A stretch of 64,000 nt of DNA from a virus, in the IMG/VR virus record IMGVR_UViG_3300044821_000131, positions 62,001 through 126,000 of that record. One strand, 5' to 3'. Both the position numbers and the translations under genes were made by a program. This document shows, piece after piece, positions 1 through 8,486 of this stretch. Each line of letters begins with the position of its first letter. Positions within the stretch are counted from its first letter, which is position 1. Below the pieces are notes generated by a model. The model was given only the letters and a program-made list of their open reading frames with translations. It was not told the origin of the DNA and did no database searches.

Positions 1-2
1 AT

Positions 3-92
3 GCTGACGGCGTGAGCCTCATTCTTGTGGATGCCGTCAAAAACGCTGACGAAGTGCTGAACATATCCGCACCGCAATCCGTGAAGCAATGA
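3..92 (+). CDS. 3' end of a gene truncated by the window edge
   Basis: An open frame enters from the left edge and ends at a TGA at 90-92, giving 29 codons of ordinary protein-like sequence (ends SVKQ). The start lies outside the window. It is 10 bases upstream of the next gene on the same strand. Too short to assign. Confidence 0.5.
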   Translation, partial: ADGVSLILVDAVKNADEVLNISAPQSVKQ

Positions 93-102
93 AAAGCAAA
101 CA

Positions 103-501
103 ATGAACACTGACACACCAGAGACTGATTTATGCGTAAAATCAGCCGATAGATATGGCGACCGAGATGTGGTTCCGGCGACCATCGCCCGCCAACTCAA
201 ACGCGAACTAGACCAAGCCAAAGAACTAATGAAAACCGCCGCAATCTGGATTGAGGCGTGTCCATTTGAAAATTCAATTCCGCTCGGACTAAAACTGCGC
301 AACGCCGCGATGCCCGAAGTGGAGGGCGTAGAGGCCTTGGCAACTGGTTCGGCGACTCCGATCACGATAGCAGATGCCATCGCTGAATACAAAGCCACGC
401 GAGGAACGTCGGCTGTCAATCTACTGCATAAAGTACTCGACCAAATAATCGGTCTCCGCTGCCCGCAATGCGGAGAAGACATAAAGGTCACGCTGGAATG
501 A
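103..501 (+). CDS. hypothetical protein with C-terminal zinc knuckle
   Basis: Not recognised. 132 aa, mostly helical and charged, with a CPQCG motif about ten residues from the C-terminus that could bind zinc only if paired with another site or a partner. The start ATG follows an A-rich stretch without Shine-Dalgarno. First complete gene of a run of small accessory genes. Confidence 0.7.
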   Translation: MNTDTPETDLCVKSADRYGDRDVVPATIARQLKRELDQAKELMKTAAIWIEACPFENSIPLGLKLRNAAMPEVEGVEALATGSATPITIADAIAEYKATRGTSAVNLLHKVLDQIIGLRCPQCGEDIKVTLE

Positions 502-528
502 AACCTGACTGTCAACTTGTGAAATAAC

Positions 529-879
529 ATGTACTCACATCAAATTAGTGAAATGGCTGAATTGTTGGCCAAAACCGTCAAGCTACCTATGGAGCCGGCT
601 GCGAGAACCGCCATGATTTTGGATTTTGTTCATGCTCTCAGTAATTACTGGAGTGACAAAATAGCTATCACTTGGTCTCTCGACGACGTTCGGCATGTGG
701 CAGAGATGCATGCTGAGGACTATACCTGTTCTGAGGCTCAGTTGCGCGAATGCCTGCACAACATACTGCATGGAAGCTCCGCGGACATAGGTGTAACGTG
801 GGCGACGATTGACGATGAATTACAGCACCTGACCAGCGATGAAAAAACAACCTGCTTATCCTGTCACGCCAGAGCTTGA
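529..879 (+). CDS. hypothetical protein
   Basis: Not recognised. 116 aa, acidic, predicted mainly helical. Its last 41 bases overlap the start of the next gene in another frame, which is usual spacing in this region. No signal peptide or membrane segment. Confidence 0.65.
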   Translation: MYSHQISEMAELLAKTVKLPMEPAARTAMILDFVHALSNYWSDKIAITWSLDDVRHVAEMHAEDYTCSEAQLRECLHNILHGSSADIGVTWATIDDELQHLTSDEKTTCLSCHARA

Positions 880-1168
880 TAAGGTGAAGGCCGTGCACGA
901 GAAGGCTCAAGCCATCGGAGAGTTTTTAGATATCTTCCTTTCTGAAAAGGGAGGTTACTCGATCGGCCGACCGCACAAGCATGGCCCACAATGTGGCGTA
1001 ATTTTTGAAGACGATAGCCCAAGCTGTGGTTATCGAACTGGCGAATTCGAGGCATTGAATGGCGCTATTGAACAGCGCCTTGCTGAGTTCTTCGGTATTG
1101 ATCTCAAGAAGGTTGAACGCGAACGCCGGCAGGTTTTAGACTACATACAAACTCTCAATGACAGATAA
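839..1168 (+). CDS. hypothetical protein
   Basis: Not recognised. 109 aa with a His/Cys-containing middle (HKHGPQCG, then a Cys at the SCGY motif) and an amphipathic C-terminal helix. The long overlap (41 bases) with the upstream gene makes the start uncertain; a start just downstream would shorten the overlap. Confidence 0.6.
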   Translation: MKKQPAYPVTPELDKVKAVHEKAQAIGEFLDIFLSEKGGYSIGRPHKHGPQCGVIFEDDSPSCGYRTGEFEALNGAIEQRLAEFFGIDLKKVERERRQVLDYIQTLNDR

Positions 1169-1406
1169 AACTGAATCCCCTACACTCTCGGATAGCATAC
1201 TCCCGATTTGTCCGCTTTGTGGTCGGGTTTTAACCACTGATGATAAGCTAATTTTGCATTACAACATTACCAGGAAATATTGGGTGACGTCACACTTGGT
1301 GAAGCGGGACAACGGTGAGCTCGCTCTTCGGGATTTCTCCGGACAACTCTGTCAATGGACGAGTAGATGTGCCTGTGCAGATATACAAACAGTGATAGAT
1401 AGATGA
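1158..1406 (+). CDS. small zinc-binding protein
   Basis: 82 aa. CPLCG at residues 18-22 and a C-terminal group of cysteines (CQWTSRCAC) give enough ligands for a zinc ribbon. It overlaps the upstream gene by 11 bases. A 24-codon frame beginning at 1410 (MTESES) lies between it and the next gene and may be a short leader. Function unknown. Confidence 0.6.
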   Translation: MTDKTESPTLSDSILPICPLCGRVLTTDDKLILHYNITRKYWVTSHLVKRDNGELALRDFSGQLCQWTSRCACADIQTVIDR

Positions 1407-1455
1407 ATTATGACTGAATCCGAATCGAACCGGCGCCGCCTGCGAGCAAAACTTT

Positions 1456-1977
1456 ATGAGACACCAACTAAAGCTATGGCCTGAATATTTCAAGGCCGTA
1501 GCTACTGGAACGAGAACTTTCGAGGTGCGTGAAAATGACCGCAACTTCAAGGTGGGTGATGTGCTGGAACTCCGCGAATGGATACCGCAGCAAAATGATC
1601 CCGAATGTGAAATCCATTACTACCTCATGGGTGATGGTAACTGCACCTGTGGCACAAAAGGCAAATACACAGGGCGGCGCCTCGAATTTCGAGTGACCTA
1701 CATGACAGACTTTGGTCAACCGGACAATCAGGTAGTCATGGCTATTATCCCTAACATGCACAAAAATCAATGGCAATTAATCGAAACCGCTCCGCTTGAT
1801 AGCACAGTCATAGATATATGGTCTGCCAGCGAGGGCAGGCTGACAAACTATCGGCGCGTGAAACTGTCAAAAGACAACATCTTTTACGACCCTGACGAAT
1901 CTGGTGCCTGCTGCATCCGTGATGCAACTCATTGGATGTCGATACCGAATCCGCCGAACGCAAAGGAACGAATATGA
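1456..1977 (+). CDS. DUF3850 (ASCH-like) and DUF551-like fusion protein
   Basis: 173 aa with two recognisable parts. Residues 1-97 match the DUF3850/ASCH-like pattern: an N-terminal [10 protein letters not shown], then [20 protein letters not shown] and YTGR, a beta-barrel fold thought to bind RNA or nucleotides. Residues 101-173 match the DUF551 pattern, with W at the start and the terminal [10 protein letters not shown]. Both are common as separate small phage or prophage proteins. Their joining in one chain is the unusual point; molecular function is not established for either family. Confidence 0.75.
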   Translation: MRHQLKLWPEYFKAVATGTRTFEVRENDRNFKVGDVLELREWIPQQNDPECEIHYYLMGDGNCTCGTKGKYTGRRLEFRVTYMTDFGQPDNQVVMAIIPNMHKNQWQLIETAPLDSTVIDIWSASEGRLTNYRRVKLSKDNIFYDPDESGACCIRDATHWMSIPNPPNAKERI

Positions 1978-2015
1978 AATGCCCTAAATGCAACCATGAA
2001 ATCCACGTGGCCTAA
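1974..2015 (+). CDS. micro-ORF encoding a CPKC peptide
   Basis: A 13-codon frame starts in the ATGA overlap with the stop of the DUF3850 gene and encodes [13 protein letters not shown]. It has the look of the start of a zinc-ribbon protein cut short. It may be a remnant, or simply a reinitiation product; no function can be claimed. Confidence 0.25.
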   Translation: MKCPKCNHEIHVA

Positions 2016-2049
2016 CAGTTAAATCTACCAAATTGGCGGGCATAGTCCT

Positions 2050-2247
2050 ATGGCATACATCTTGAATTATCGGGAGCCAGGCAAGCGTCCCGGAACGGAA
2101 CGCTGGGCCAAACGAAAAGTGGACTCGGTGCAAGAAGCAATTGAATGGATGAATAACAATAAAGAAATAGCCTTCCTGCCGGCATCAGTCGTGACGAACG
2201 CCTGGCGGCCATCCACGGTCGCCATATTGGGAGGAGTAAAATTCTAA
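2050..2247 (+). CDS. hypothetical protein
   Basis: Not recognised. 65 aa, basic, with one amphipathic helix in the middle and a short hydrophobic tail. Start ATG is preceded by A/T- and G-rich bases but no convincing ribosome binding site. Confidence 0.55.
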   Translation: MAYILNYREPGKRPGTERWAKRKVDSVQEAIEWMNNNKEIAFLPASVVTNAWRPSTVAILGGVKF

Positions 2248-2263
2248 ATAAAAACAACAAACT

Positions 2264-2485
2264 ATGGCTACTGGACGTGAATTAATCGGAGAAACGGTCA
2301 CGCTTAACGTAGGTGCCTATAAGGACCAACAGGGTGTCGTGAAAGCCTATGACCCCGGGCTGGACCAATACTGCATCGTCTGTGACGGATACCCCGACAT
2401 GTACGAACGTGGGGGTTTTCGCACGGACGCGGATCTTAACGGACGTCAAGGCGTGATGGACCGCGACTCGGACTTCTATGCTTGA
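2264..2485 (+). CDS. hypothetical protein, possible SH3/KOW-like barrel
   Basis: 73 aa. The pattern GETVTLNVGAY..QQGVVKAYDP resembles small KOW/SH3-like beta-barrels, but this is only a visual impression. It is preceded by an A-rich leader and overlaps the next gene by 8 bases. Confidence 0.55.
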   Translation: MATGRELIGETVTLNVGAYKDQQGVVKAYDPGLDQYCIVCDGYPDMYERGGFRTDADLNGRQGVMDRDSDFYA

Positions 2486-2780
2486 TCAACGTGATAAACC
2501 CGTGCCGATAGATCTCACCCTCTTGTTCTTTGCACCCAAGGAACTCAGCAAGCGTGAGATTGAATTGATTGATGCCTTGGACTGGTATCAGCCGGACCGT
2601 GAAGCACATCCCGGGCGTCAGACTATAATTCTGGTCAGTGAGCAGAAACTGCGCTCATGCCTGCGAGAGGATTTCGAGCCGTACGCTCTGGAGGACATTG
2701 GTCTCAAGCATCTTCGCGCAGTTGATTATATCGACCCAGTCTTACATCGTTGGGATCGGGATATGTTCTACCACGCATAA
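2478..2780 (+). CDS. hypothetical protein whose 3' end seeds a tandem repeat
   Basis: Not recognised. 100 aa. The last codons (RDMFYHA and stop) form the first copy of a 27-base tandem repeat that continues for about 2.7 more copies past the stop codon, so the end of this gene has been duplicated repeatedly. Confidence 0.6.
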   Translation: MLDQRDKPVPIDLTLLFFAPKELSKREIELIDALDWYQPDREAHPGRQTIILVSEQKLRSCLREDFEPYALEDIGLKHLRAVDYIDPVLHRWDRDMFYHA

Positions 2781-2859
2781 GTGCGCGATATGTTCTACCA
2801 CGCATAAGTGCGTGATATGTTCTACCACGCATAAGTGCGTGATATGTTCTACCACACCC
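2760..2859 (+). repeat. 27-bp tandem direct repeat, 3.7 copies
   Basis: Copies begin at 2760, 2787, 2814 and 2841 (last one partial). Each starts GATATGTTCTACCAC and each full copy carries the stop codon of the upstream gene. Copies are nearly identical (one C/T difference), so the duplication is recent. There are no spacers, so it is not CRISPR. Confidence 0.9.
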
Positions 2860-2864
2860 AAATT

Positions 2865-3128
2865 ATGAATGACACACACACGGAGACTCCGCTTCCGCTG
2901 GAACAGGAGTTTCCTCGACTGGCTGAGCACCTGCGCTTAATAGCCAACGATCAGCACCCGGTTGTACTTGGATTCTCAGTTGAGCCGAAGCACTTGCGGC
3001 TCGTTATGCGCGGTACTGAAAAGCATCCTCAGCCCTTTGTGCGGGTGATAGCTCACCAAATGCCCGGTCGAAACGACCCTTGTCCTTGTGGAAGTGGTGA
3101 GAAATTCAAAAGGTGCCATGGCCAATAA
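2865..3128 (+). CDS. SEC-C zinc-motif protein
   Basis: 87 aa from the ATG at 2865; a GTG at 2835 and an ATG at 2844, both inside the tandem repeat, would extend it in frame. The C-terminus [17 protein letters not shown] is a textbook SEC-C zinc motif, as at the end of SecA and in many stand-alone proteins. In SecA this element contacts SecB and ribosomes; here no partner can be named. Overlaps the next gene by 11 bases. Confidence 0.75.
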   Translation: MNDTHTETPLPLEQEFPRLAEHLRLIANDQHPVVLGFSVEPKHLRLVMRGTEKHPQPFVRVIAHQMPGRNDPCPCGSGEKFKRCHGQ

Positions 3129-3312
3129 ATCACAGTCAGCACCCATATCCGCGCTGGGTGCTGACTGGCCTGACACCGGACGCACCTTTCCACCAGATGC
3201 GGCGCTGCATACCACTGTGGTGCATCCTAATTGGGTGGACTTATGTTGGTACGATTCGCTTCGGTCTGTGTGGATATATCTGTCAACATTACCAGTGGAA
3301 AAATTCAAATGA
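3118..3312 (+). CDS. hypothetical protein
   Basis: Not recognised. 64 aa, Trp-rich, starting inside the end of the SEC-C gene. The chosen start (MANKSQ) gives the usual short overlap; an upstream ATG at 3088 would overlap by 41 bases. Confidence 0.5.
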   Translation: MANKSQSAPISALGADWPDTGRTFPPDAALHTTVVHPNWVDLCWYDSLRSVWIYLSTLPVEKFK

Positions 3313-3321
3313 AAGGAAACG

Positions 3322-3558
3322 ATGGCAACAGTATGGTGTCCGAATTGTGCAGCCTTATCTATTAACGGTATCCCTTGTCATGAAACCGGCTGTCCGAATA
3401 GCGACCAGGCTTGGAAGTTTCGAAGCAAAGGCTTGATCGGAAAGTACTGCATCCCTAAAGGTGAAGATCCGGCTGCGTGGATGCATAAGGATTATAGGCG
3501 TCCAGCGAATCTTGAACAAGCTGCTAAGGCGTATGCCCGGCCTTCAAAAATATTATGA
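3322..3558 (+). CDS. small zinc-binding protein
   Basis: 78 aa. Residues 6-24 have the arrangement CPNC, then CHETGCPNS, a four-cysteine plus histidine knuckle that I recognise from many small phage proteins of unknown function. Overlaps the next gene by 4 bases (ATGA), suggesting coupled translation. Confidence 0.7.
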   Translation: MATVWCPNCAALSINGIPCHETGCPNSDQAWKFRSKGLIGKYCIPKGEDPAAWMHKDYRRPANLEQAAKAYARPSKIL

Positions 3559-3905
3559 AAAAACTAAAATGCTCGGTGTTCGTTACGTTACTCGCGCTAG
3601 CCGTCTGCGGCTGCGTTCAGTTCGGTCCGGTGCCTGTGTACGACGGTTATGCCGTACAAGGCACCCAAACACGACAAGTGCTCGTGGTCAACGCCCCATT
3701 GCACGTGGTGCTGTCGGAAACCCATGTGCTGCCTCTTGTTCCTGTGCCAGGACTTACTTGGATACCTGGTAACTGGGTTTGGCATTCGTATCGTGGGGTG
3801 CCCGAAAATCCATATTGCGGTCGCTACGGCTTCACCTACCCGTGGGGATGTGGCTACTACAACTATGCTCCGTCGTATTATGTACATGGTCAGCCGAGGT
3901 GGTGA
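3555..3905 (+). CDS. putative lipoprotein, Tyr/Trp-rich
   Basis: 116 aa. Basic n-region, hydrophobic stretch and a VCGC at residues 18-21 that can serve as a lipobox, so the mature protein would be lipid-anchored at the envelope. The mature part contains WIPGNWVW, resembling the YXWGXW repeat of bacterial lipoproteins, and ends in an aromatic Tyr/Pro-rich tail. Function unknown; it could alter the surface of the infected cell. Confidence 0.65.
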   Translation: MKKLKCSVFVTLLALAVCGCVQFGPVPVYDGYAVQGTQTRQVLVVNAPLHVVLSETHVLPLVPVPGLTWIPGNWVWHSYRGVPENPYCGRYGFTYPWGCGYYNYAPSYYVHGQPRW

Positions 3906-3952
3906 TTGAATCAGGTTGAGTTTTGGCGGGCTACGGGTTAATCTTCGGGCAA

Positions 3953-6868
3953 ATGTTCAAGGTTTCGAGAGTCGTCGATTCTGCCAGCCTAAAGGAAGCG
4001 CGTGCTATCATGCGCCGAATTTATGATGAACATCCTGACCATTGGCCCCATGGCCTTTCTGCCGATCACTTCGACGACGGGTGCTACCTGATCCGTGAGA
4101 AACGATCCTCCACTCCAGTTGGATTTGCCGGCTTCCAGCGGCGTTGGGAATTCGATGGAGACTCCCCGAAACGCGTTGGCTTCTATTCCATAGGCATCCT
4201 TCCGGAGTACCGCCAGAACGGGTTCGCGAAGGAAGCGATCGGCAAATTGATCTCGATGAAGTCTGCCGGTGTAGATCGAGTCAAAGCCCTAATCGTTAAA
4301 GGTAACACACCGTCCTTGAGACTGGCATCATCCTTGGGCGTGCCCGCTATCGTCAAGTCGGCTACGACGACTCAAACGGCCCAGCGTCATCCGTTCGGCC
4401 TCAAGGATGTAGGGGCGATCGGGGGCGCAGCACTTCTAGGTGACACTTGGAATCAAAGTCGTAAGGCGGTCGGATATGCAAACAAGATGACCGCGCTGCA
4501 TGAGGCTCTAGCCAAACGGAAGTTCGCCGACATGCAGGATCCGGACGCGTTCTACGGTCTGATGCATGATTACGGAACCATGGCGCAGGGGGCATTGAAG
4601 ACCCGGGTGTTTGGTGTCCCGTTTCATACCATCGGCAGCGCTTTCCCGTTATCGCGTATTTCCACCGGTGACCAGACTAAAAAGTTGTCAATCGCTCAGT
4701 TGTTGAATCATTACAGCGGCAATAGGCCACTGGATCCAGAAACGACCAAGAGTTTGGAGGATGCCTACGGCCATTACGCCGGGTATTCCCGAAATCCTTC
4801 CGAGATTCAATTCCGGGAGTTCACCACCGGTAATTCCATAGGTAGCGCCCATCAGATTACCGGAGGCATGAGAACGTCCGGTATTACCCCGGAAAAGTGG
4901 GGTGAGATGCTCAAGTCATCGGATCCAATGAAAGCGCTCATGTCCCATATCAAATTGTCTCCATACCGGAAGGTCGCGTTGCGGGACATGTACGAGAACT
5001 TCGGAAAGGGACTTTTGACTGATAATCAGCCCGCAGCCGAATTCTTTGCCGGCAAGATGCCCGTCAATCCTTTCGGTGGTGGCCCCGCAGCCTACGGACG
5101 TGGTATCATAGGCGCCGCGCGTCAGCTTCGACCCCTAGCCGGTGCTGGCGCACTAGGCCTTGCCGGCTATGAGGCTTATAGGCGCACGAAGAAAGCCAGC
5201 GCCCAGTTACAGCGCAAAGATCGTGAAACGGCAGCGGCGGGCCTGTTGGGAGGGGCGGGTCTGGCTTCCAGTGCTCGTCGTTATCGTCCCTCCAATCTCA
5301 TTTTATCAACTGGCGGGCATCTTAAGGAGCCGGTCGCTTGGCTGGATACTGGCGCCGGTCACATCACTCCGGCGCGAGCGATGGCCGAATTACTTCGTCA
5401 GCACCCGGCAGTACAGTCGGGAGATTTCAGCGTAGGCGAGGCATACCGTACAATGAATGAACCTTACCTGAAGGAGTGGCATCAGGGTAAAGGCATGTTG
5501 GGTCCAGAGAATTCGAAGACGCTGTCCCCAATCTCCAACTTGGTACACGGGTTCTCCGATAAGTTCATAAATCCATTCACTGTAAAAGGAATGGAAAAGT
5601 CCAAACCTCACGCTCTAATGATGCTGGAACACGGCATGGGCGGAAATCAGTTTACATTTGGCGGTGCGATTCGTAATCCGCAATTCACTTGGCACCCGAA
5701 AGGTGGCGTGGGCTTCGTCTCGGACTTTGTCCATGACCCGTCTGATATTGCCCAAAAAGACACACTTTTGAATGTGGGCGGCTATCTGAATAAGATGCCT
5801 GCCATTACTTTCGGCAAGCCGCAGTCTCCGAACAAGTATGGACCTCTTTTAAAGCCTCTGATCAATACTTCGGTGCATCCGTTGTTGCAGCAGAAGGTCA
5901 TCGATAACGCGCGCGAGTGGCTGGTAGGTAAACGCAATCCGGCAGATGTATGGCACAATTTAGCGTCCGGAATGAAGGCCACAGATCCTGAAGGCTCGGC
6001 GCGACTTACGGCGGCGGTCCAGACTGGTAAAAAGATTGTTACGGTTTCGGGATCGTCCCGTGGTGATCTGGTAGCCCACCGTGCGGCCGATCTACAGCGT
6101 GAGTTAAGAGCCAATGGCTTGGACGGTCATTTTCAGGTCGTGGCGGCGTTGGGTAACGCCCATAATCATCCACAAGATCTATCTCATCGGCTACTGGATC
6201 ATTATCCCGAAGTGGTGCGGATTGGACACACTGCGAATTATCCTGGTGCCGACATGACGGATCTTGTGCATGCCTCGGATTTCCATTGGGGTTCAACCGG
6301 GGCTTCGGCTCACGCTGAAGCGATGTTGTCGGCTACCCCGACCGCGTTCGTAACCCGGTTCAATGATTCGCCAGAAGGACCTGGTGGTCTTGATAATCAG
6401 CTACGGGAAATGCAAGCCCGTGGATTGGACACATCACATTTCGAGCATATGCGTTCGAAGGGCTACAATCTCGATAGTTGGAATCGTGGCCTGATCAATC
6501 ACATAAAGACTAACATGGCGGGCAAAGAGTTGGGGGTAGAGTCGGCCAATAATGCCAAAGAACTGCTGCCGTTCTTACGGCGCATGTCTGGTGGCGAAAT
6601 CATGCGGTATGCGGATCGGGCGTCGCATCAACTTAACGCCACAGAATTTGAGCGTCGACGCTTATCGGACGCTCTGATCGAACATGCTGCCGTGCTTCGG
6701 TCGGGTGCTGCGAATGCCCGGCTGATGCGTTTGGGTGCAGGTGGTGCGTTAGCGGGTGCGGGTTTATATGCGTTGGGCAAGTCACAGATGGACCGGCCTC
6801 CGGTTCAAGGTCGATTTGCCGACGCGATTCAGAGATTCTCAAACTTATTTCATCAATATCAAAGATAA
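3953..6868 (+). CDS. GNAT acetyltransferase-like and GT-B glycosyltransferase-like fusion
   Basis: About 972 aa from the ATG at 3953 (a TTG at 3923 gives 981). Residues 1-130 look like a GNAT N-acetyltransferase: a beta strand SIGILPEYR followed by QNGFAKEAIG, the acetyl-CoA pyrophosphate loop, then NTPSLRLASSLG. The middle (about 130-430) is helical with no known domain, followed by a Gly/Ala-rich segment. Residues about 435-830 resemble a GT-B enzyme of the MurG/MGDG-synthase type (GT28): an early GAGHITPARAMAE and a late ASDFHWGSTGASAHAEAM that matches the sugar-nucleotide binding loop. Ends in another Gly/Ala-rich helix. Ends on the ATG of the next gene. Size and Gly-rich helices also fit a virion protein. 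Confidence 0.6.
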   Translation: MFKVSRVVDSASLKEARAIMRRIYDEHPDHWPHGLSADHFDDGCYLIREKRSSTPVGFAGFQRRWEFDGDSPKRVGFYSIGILPEYRQNGFAKEAIGKLISMKSAGVDRVKALIVKGNTPSLRLASSLGVPAIVKSATTTQTAQRHPFGLKDVGAIGGAALLGDTWNQSRKAVGYANKMTALHEALAKRKFADMQDPDAFYGLMHDYGTMAQGALKTRVFGVPFHTIGSAFPLSRISTGDQTKKLSIAQLLNHYSGNRPLDPETTKSLEDAYGHYAGYSRNPSEIQFREFTTGNSIGSAHQITGGMRTSGITPEKWGEMLKSSDPMKALMSHIKLSPYRKVALRDMYENFGKGLLTDNQPAAEFFAGKMPVNPFGGGPAAYGRGIIGAARQLRPLAGAGALGLAGYEAYRRTKKASAQLQRKDRETAAAGLLGGAGLASSARRYRPSNLILSTGGHLKEPVAWLDTGAGHITPARAMAELLRQHPAVQSGDFSVGEAYRTMNEPYLKEWHQGKGMLGPENSKTLSPISNLVHGFSDKFINPFTVKGMEKSKPHALMMLEHGMGGNQFTFGGAIRNPQFTWHPKGGVGFVSDFVHDPSDIAQKDTLLNVGGYLNKMPAITFGKPQSPNKYGPLLKPLINTSVHPLLQQKVIDNAREWLVGKRNPADVWHNLASGMKATDPEGSARLTAAVQTGKKIVTVSGSSRGDLVAHRAADLQRELRANGLDGHFQVVAALGNAHNHPQDLSHRLLDHYPEVVRIGHTANYPGADMTDLVHASDFHWGSTGASAHAEAMLSATPTAFVTRFNDSPEGPGGLDNQLREMQARGLDTSHFEHMRSKGYNLDSWNRGLINHIKTNMAGKELGVESANNAKELLPFLRRMSGGEIMRYADRASHQLNATEFERRRLSDALIEHAAVLRSGAANARLMRLGAGGALAGAGLYALGKSQMDRPPVQGRFADAIQRFSNLFHQYQR

Positions 6869-7527
6869 TGTCCGAAACAATCTACGTTGGTCTGTTTCAA
6901 GGTAATAATAAAAAGTCCCCATTGGTAAAATATAATGTTCAAGGCGATATACAAACCATCGCGGCGCTGGCACACAGGACGTTGCGAGGTATATTATTGC
7001 TTGAAGCTGATGGGTGCTTTGATGATTTGACAATAGGGGTTCATCCAATGTCACAGGATACGCTCGACATCATTGAACCTTTGCATCAATTAATGCACTG
7101 TCTTTGGACTGTGCGGGCGGATTACGACACATTCGGAAGTAAAATCGCTAATGTCGAGTTTATAGTCGCACTGGTAGAATTTAACGTTATGCTGTTAGGC
7201 TCCAAGATTGGTCGTACGGGTAACGCTTCCACGGACAGGTGGACGCGTCATGAGATTTGGCAGCGCTTGTGTTGTTTCAATATGTCGAATGCCAACAGAC
7301 CGTCGGAGTCGGAGTTAACGGCGGACTCATATCAAAATATCGTCGAGTTGTTGCGTGACCTCTATGTTCTGTACGCTGAAGCTCCGATTGATGAGTACAT
7401 TAGCAATAAGTTCATATACGATCCCATCAAACCAGACATGGAAATCTTTGTCTCCAATAAGAAAGAACTGGCTTGGACAGCCAAGGCCTTTAAATCGAAC
7501 AAAGCTTTAAATCGAACAAAGCTTTAA
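6868..7527 (+). CDS. hypothetical protein
   Basis: Not recognised. 219 aa, mixed alpha/beta look, no signal peptide. Its last 13 codons lie inside a 17-bp tandem repeat, so the C-terminus (KSNKALNRTKL) is a product of repeat expansion and probably not functional. The start shares a base with the stop of the upstream gene (TAATG). Confidence 0.65.
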   Translation: MSETIYVGLFQGNNKKSPLVKYNVQGDIQTIAALAHRTLRGILLLEADGCFDDLTIGVHPMSQDTLDIIEPLHQLMHCLWTVRADYDTFGSKIANVEFIVALVEFNVMLLGSKIGRTGNASTDRWTRHEIWQRLCCFNMSNANRPSESELTADSYQNIVELLRDLYVLYAEAPIDEYISNKFIYDPIKPDMEIFVSNKKELAWTAKAFKSNKALNRTKL

Positions 7528-7562
7528 ATCGAACAAAGCTTTAAATCGAACAAAGCTTTAAC
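7489..7562 (+). repeat. 17-bp tandem direct repeat, 4.4 copies
   Basis: Units TTTAAATCGAACAAAGC begin at 7489, 7506, 7523 and 7540, with six bases of a fifth copy at 7557. The unit length is not a multiple of three, so each copy shifts the frame and one supplies the stop of the upstream gene. Copies are identical, so expansion is recent. A weak hairpin (ACCGT...ACGGT) follows near 7575-7593. Confidence 0.9.
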
Positions 7563-7618
7563 CGAATAAATCATTACCGTCTTTAAATACGGTACTTCTG
7601 TCAGTTAAATCAAAATTT

Positions 7619-7981
7619 ATGAAAACCCAGGCTAGTTATTCGTATGTGATACCGGTGGAAAGATTTACCAAACTGTTCGACACGGCCTCGGCCAAACGCA
7701 AGTTCGAGAAGCTTTTGGACGACGGTTGGGAATCCAAGGACGAAATTTACGAAGTATTGAAGGAACTATTTCGACGGCTGAAGTTTCCGCCGATGGACGG
7801 TGACATTTTAATTTCGGATGAGGAACAGGCACCCGAGTTGCAGGATGAGTCTACTTGCGGCATGTTTGCGTGTTTTGCCACTGAGACCTTGTTCTTAATG
7901 TTCGATCGTCCGGCTTACACTGAAATGGTGAATCGTGGGGTCAAACCAGAACTTCGTCTGTGGACCACGTTCGCTTATTAA
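7619..7981 (+). CDS. hypothetical protein
   Basis: Not recognised. 120 aa, acidic middle, starting after an AAAATTT leader with no Shine-Dalgarno. No known motif. Confidence 0.6.
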   Translation: MKTQASYSYVIPVERFTKLFDTASAKRKFEKLLDDGWESKDEIYEVLKELFRRLKFPPMDGDILISDEEQAPELQDESTCGMFACFATETLFLMFDRPAYTEMVNRGVKPELRLWTTFAY

Positions 7982-7998
7982 CAACAAAATATAACACT

Positions 7999-8268
7999 AT
8001 GGCTGATAGAGATGTTCGAGATGTAAAGAAAGAGTGGGCGGCTAAGTTTCAGCCGCTGGTTGGACGTAAAATCAAAACCGTGCGTTGGATGTATAACGAC
8101 GAGCTCGTGGCCACTGGTTGGTCCAAAGCCCCAATCGTACTCGTGCTTGATGATGATACTCTGTTGTATCCCAGCATGGACGACGAAGGTAACGACGCTG
8201 GCGCACTCTTCACTCAAGAGGGGCGTAAAACTAAAGGGCTGGAGCCAGTTGCCCCGGTTATCAGATGA
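7999..8268 (+). CDS. hypothetical protein
   Basis: Not recognised. 89 aa from the ATG after an A-rich leader (aacaacaaaatataacact). Contains a DDDTLLYPSMDDEG acidic strand-turn segment. Its stop overlaps the next start (ATGA). Confidence 0.6.
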   Translation: MADRDVRDVKKEWAAKFQPLVGRKIKTVRWMYNDELVATGWSKAPIVLVLDDDTLLYPSMDDEGNDAGALFTQEGRKTKGLEPVAPVIR

Positions 8269-8486
8269 GTCGAAAAAAGTCTGCTCTTGCCGGCACAGAT
8301 TTCCGTCTTGTTCGTAAGACAAAGAACTTTGTATGGCTTCGTTGGTGCGGTACTGGACGGTGGCACGGAAAAACCATCAGAGTTACTCGTTTGTTGTTCA
8401 ACACGATCTTTCGCATTATATCAGATAAAAATATTGAAGTTAAATCACCATGGCAAATTACTATACAGAGTTCAGTTTCACAGTAG
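8265..8486 (+). CDS. small basic hypothetical protein
   Basis: 73 aa, basic, coupled by an ATGA overlap to the gene before. It overlaps the following gene by 37 bases, so its real end or reality is less certain. No recognisable motif. Confidence 0.4.
   Translation: MSRKKSALAGTDFRLVRKTKNFVWLRWCGTGRWHGKTIRVTRLLFNTIFRIISDKNIEVKSPWQITIQSSVSQ

Noticed and set aside
2760-2859. CRISPR array
   Set aside because: Repeats are directly adjacent with no spacers, few in number and include coding sequence. The 17-bp repeats at 7489 are likewise spacer-free.
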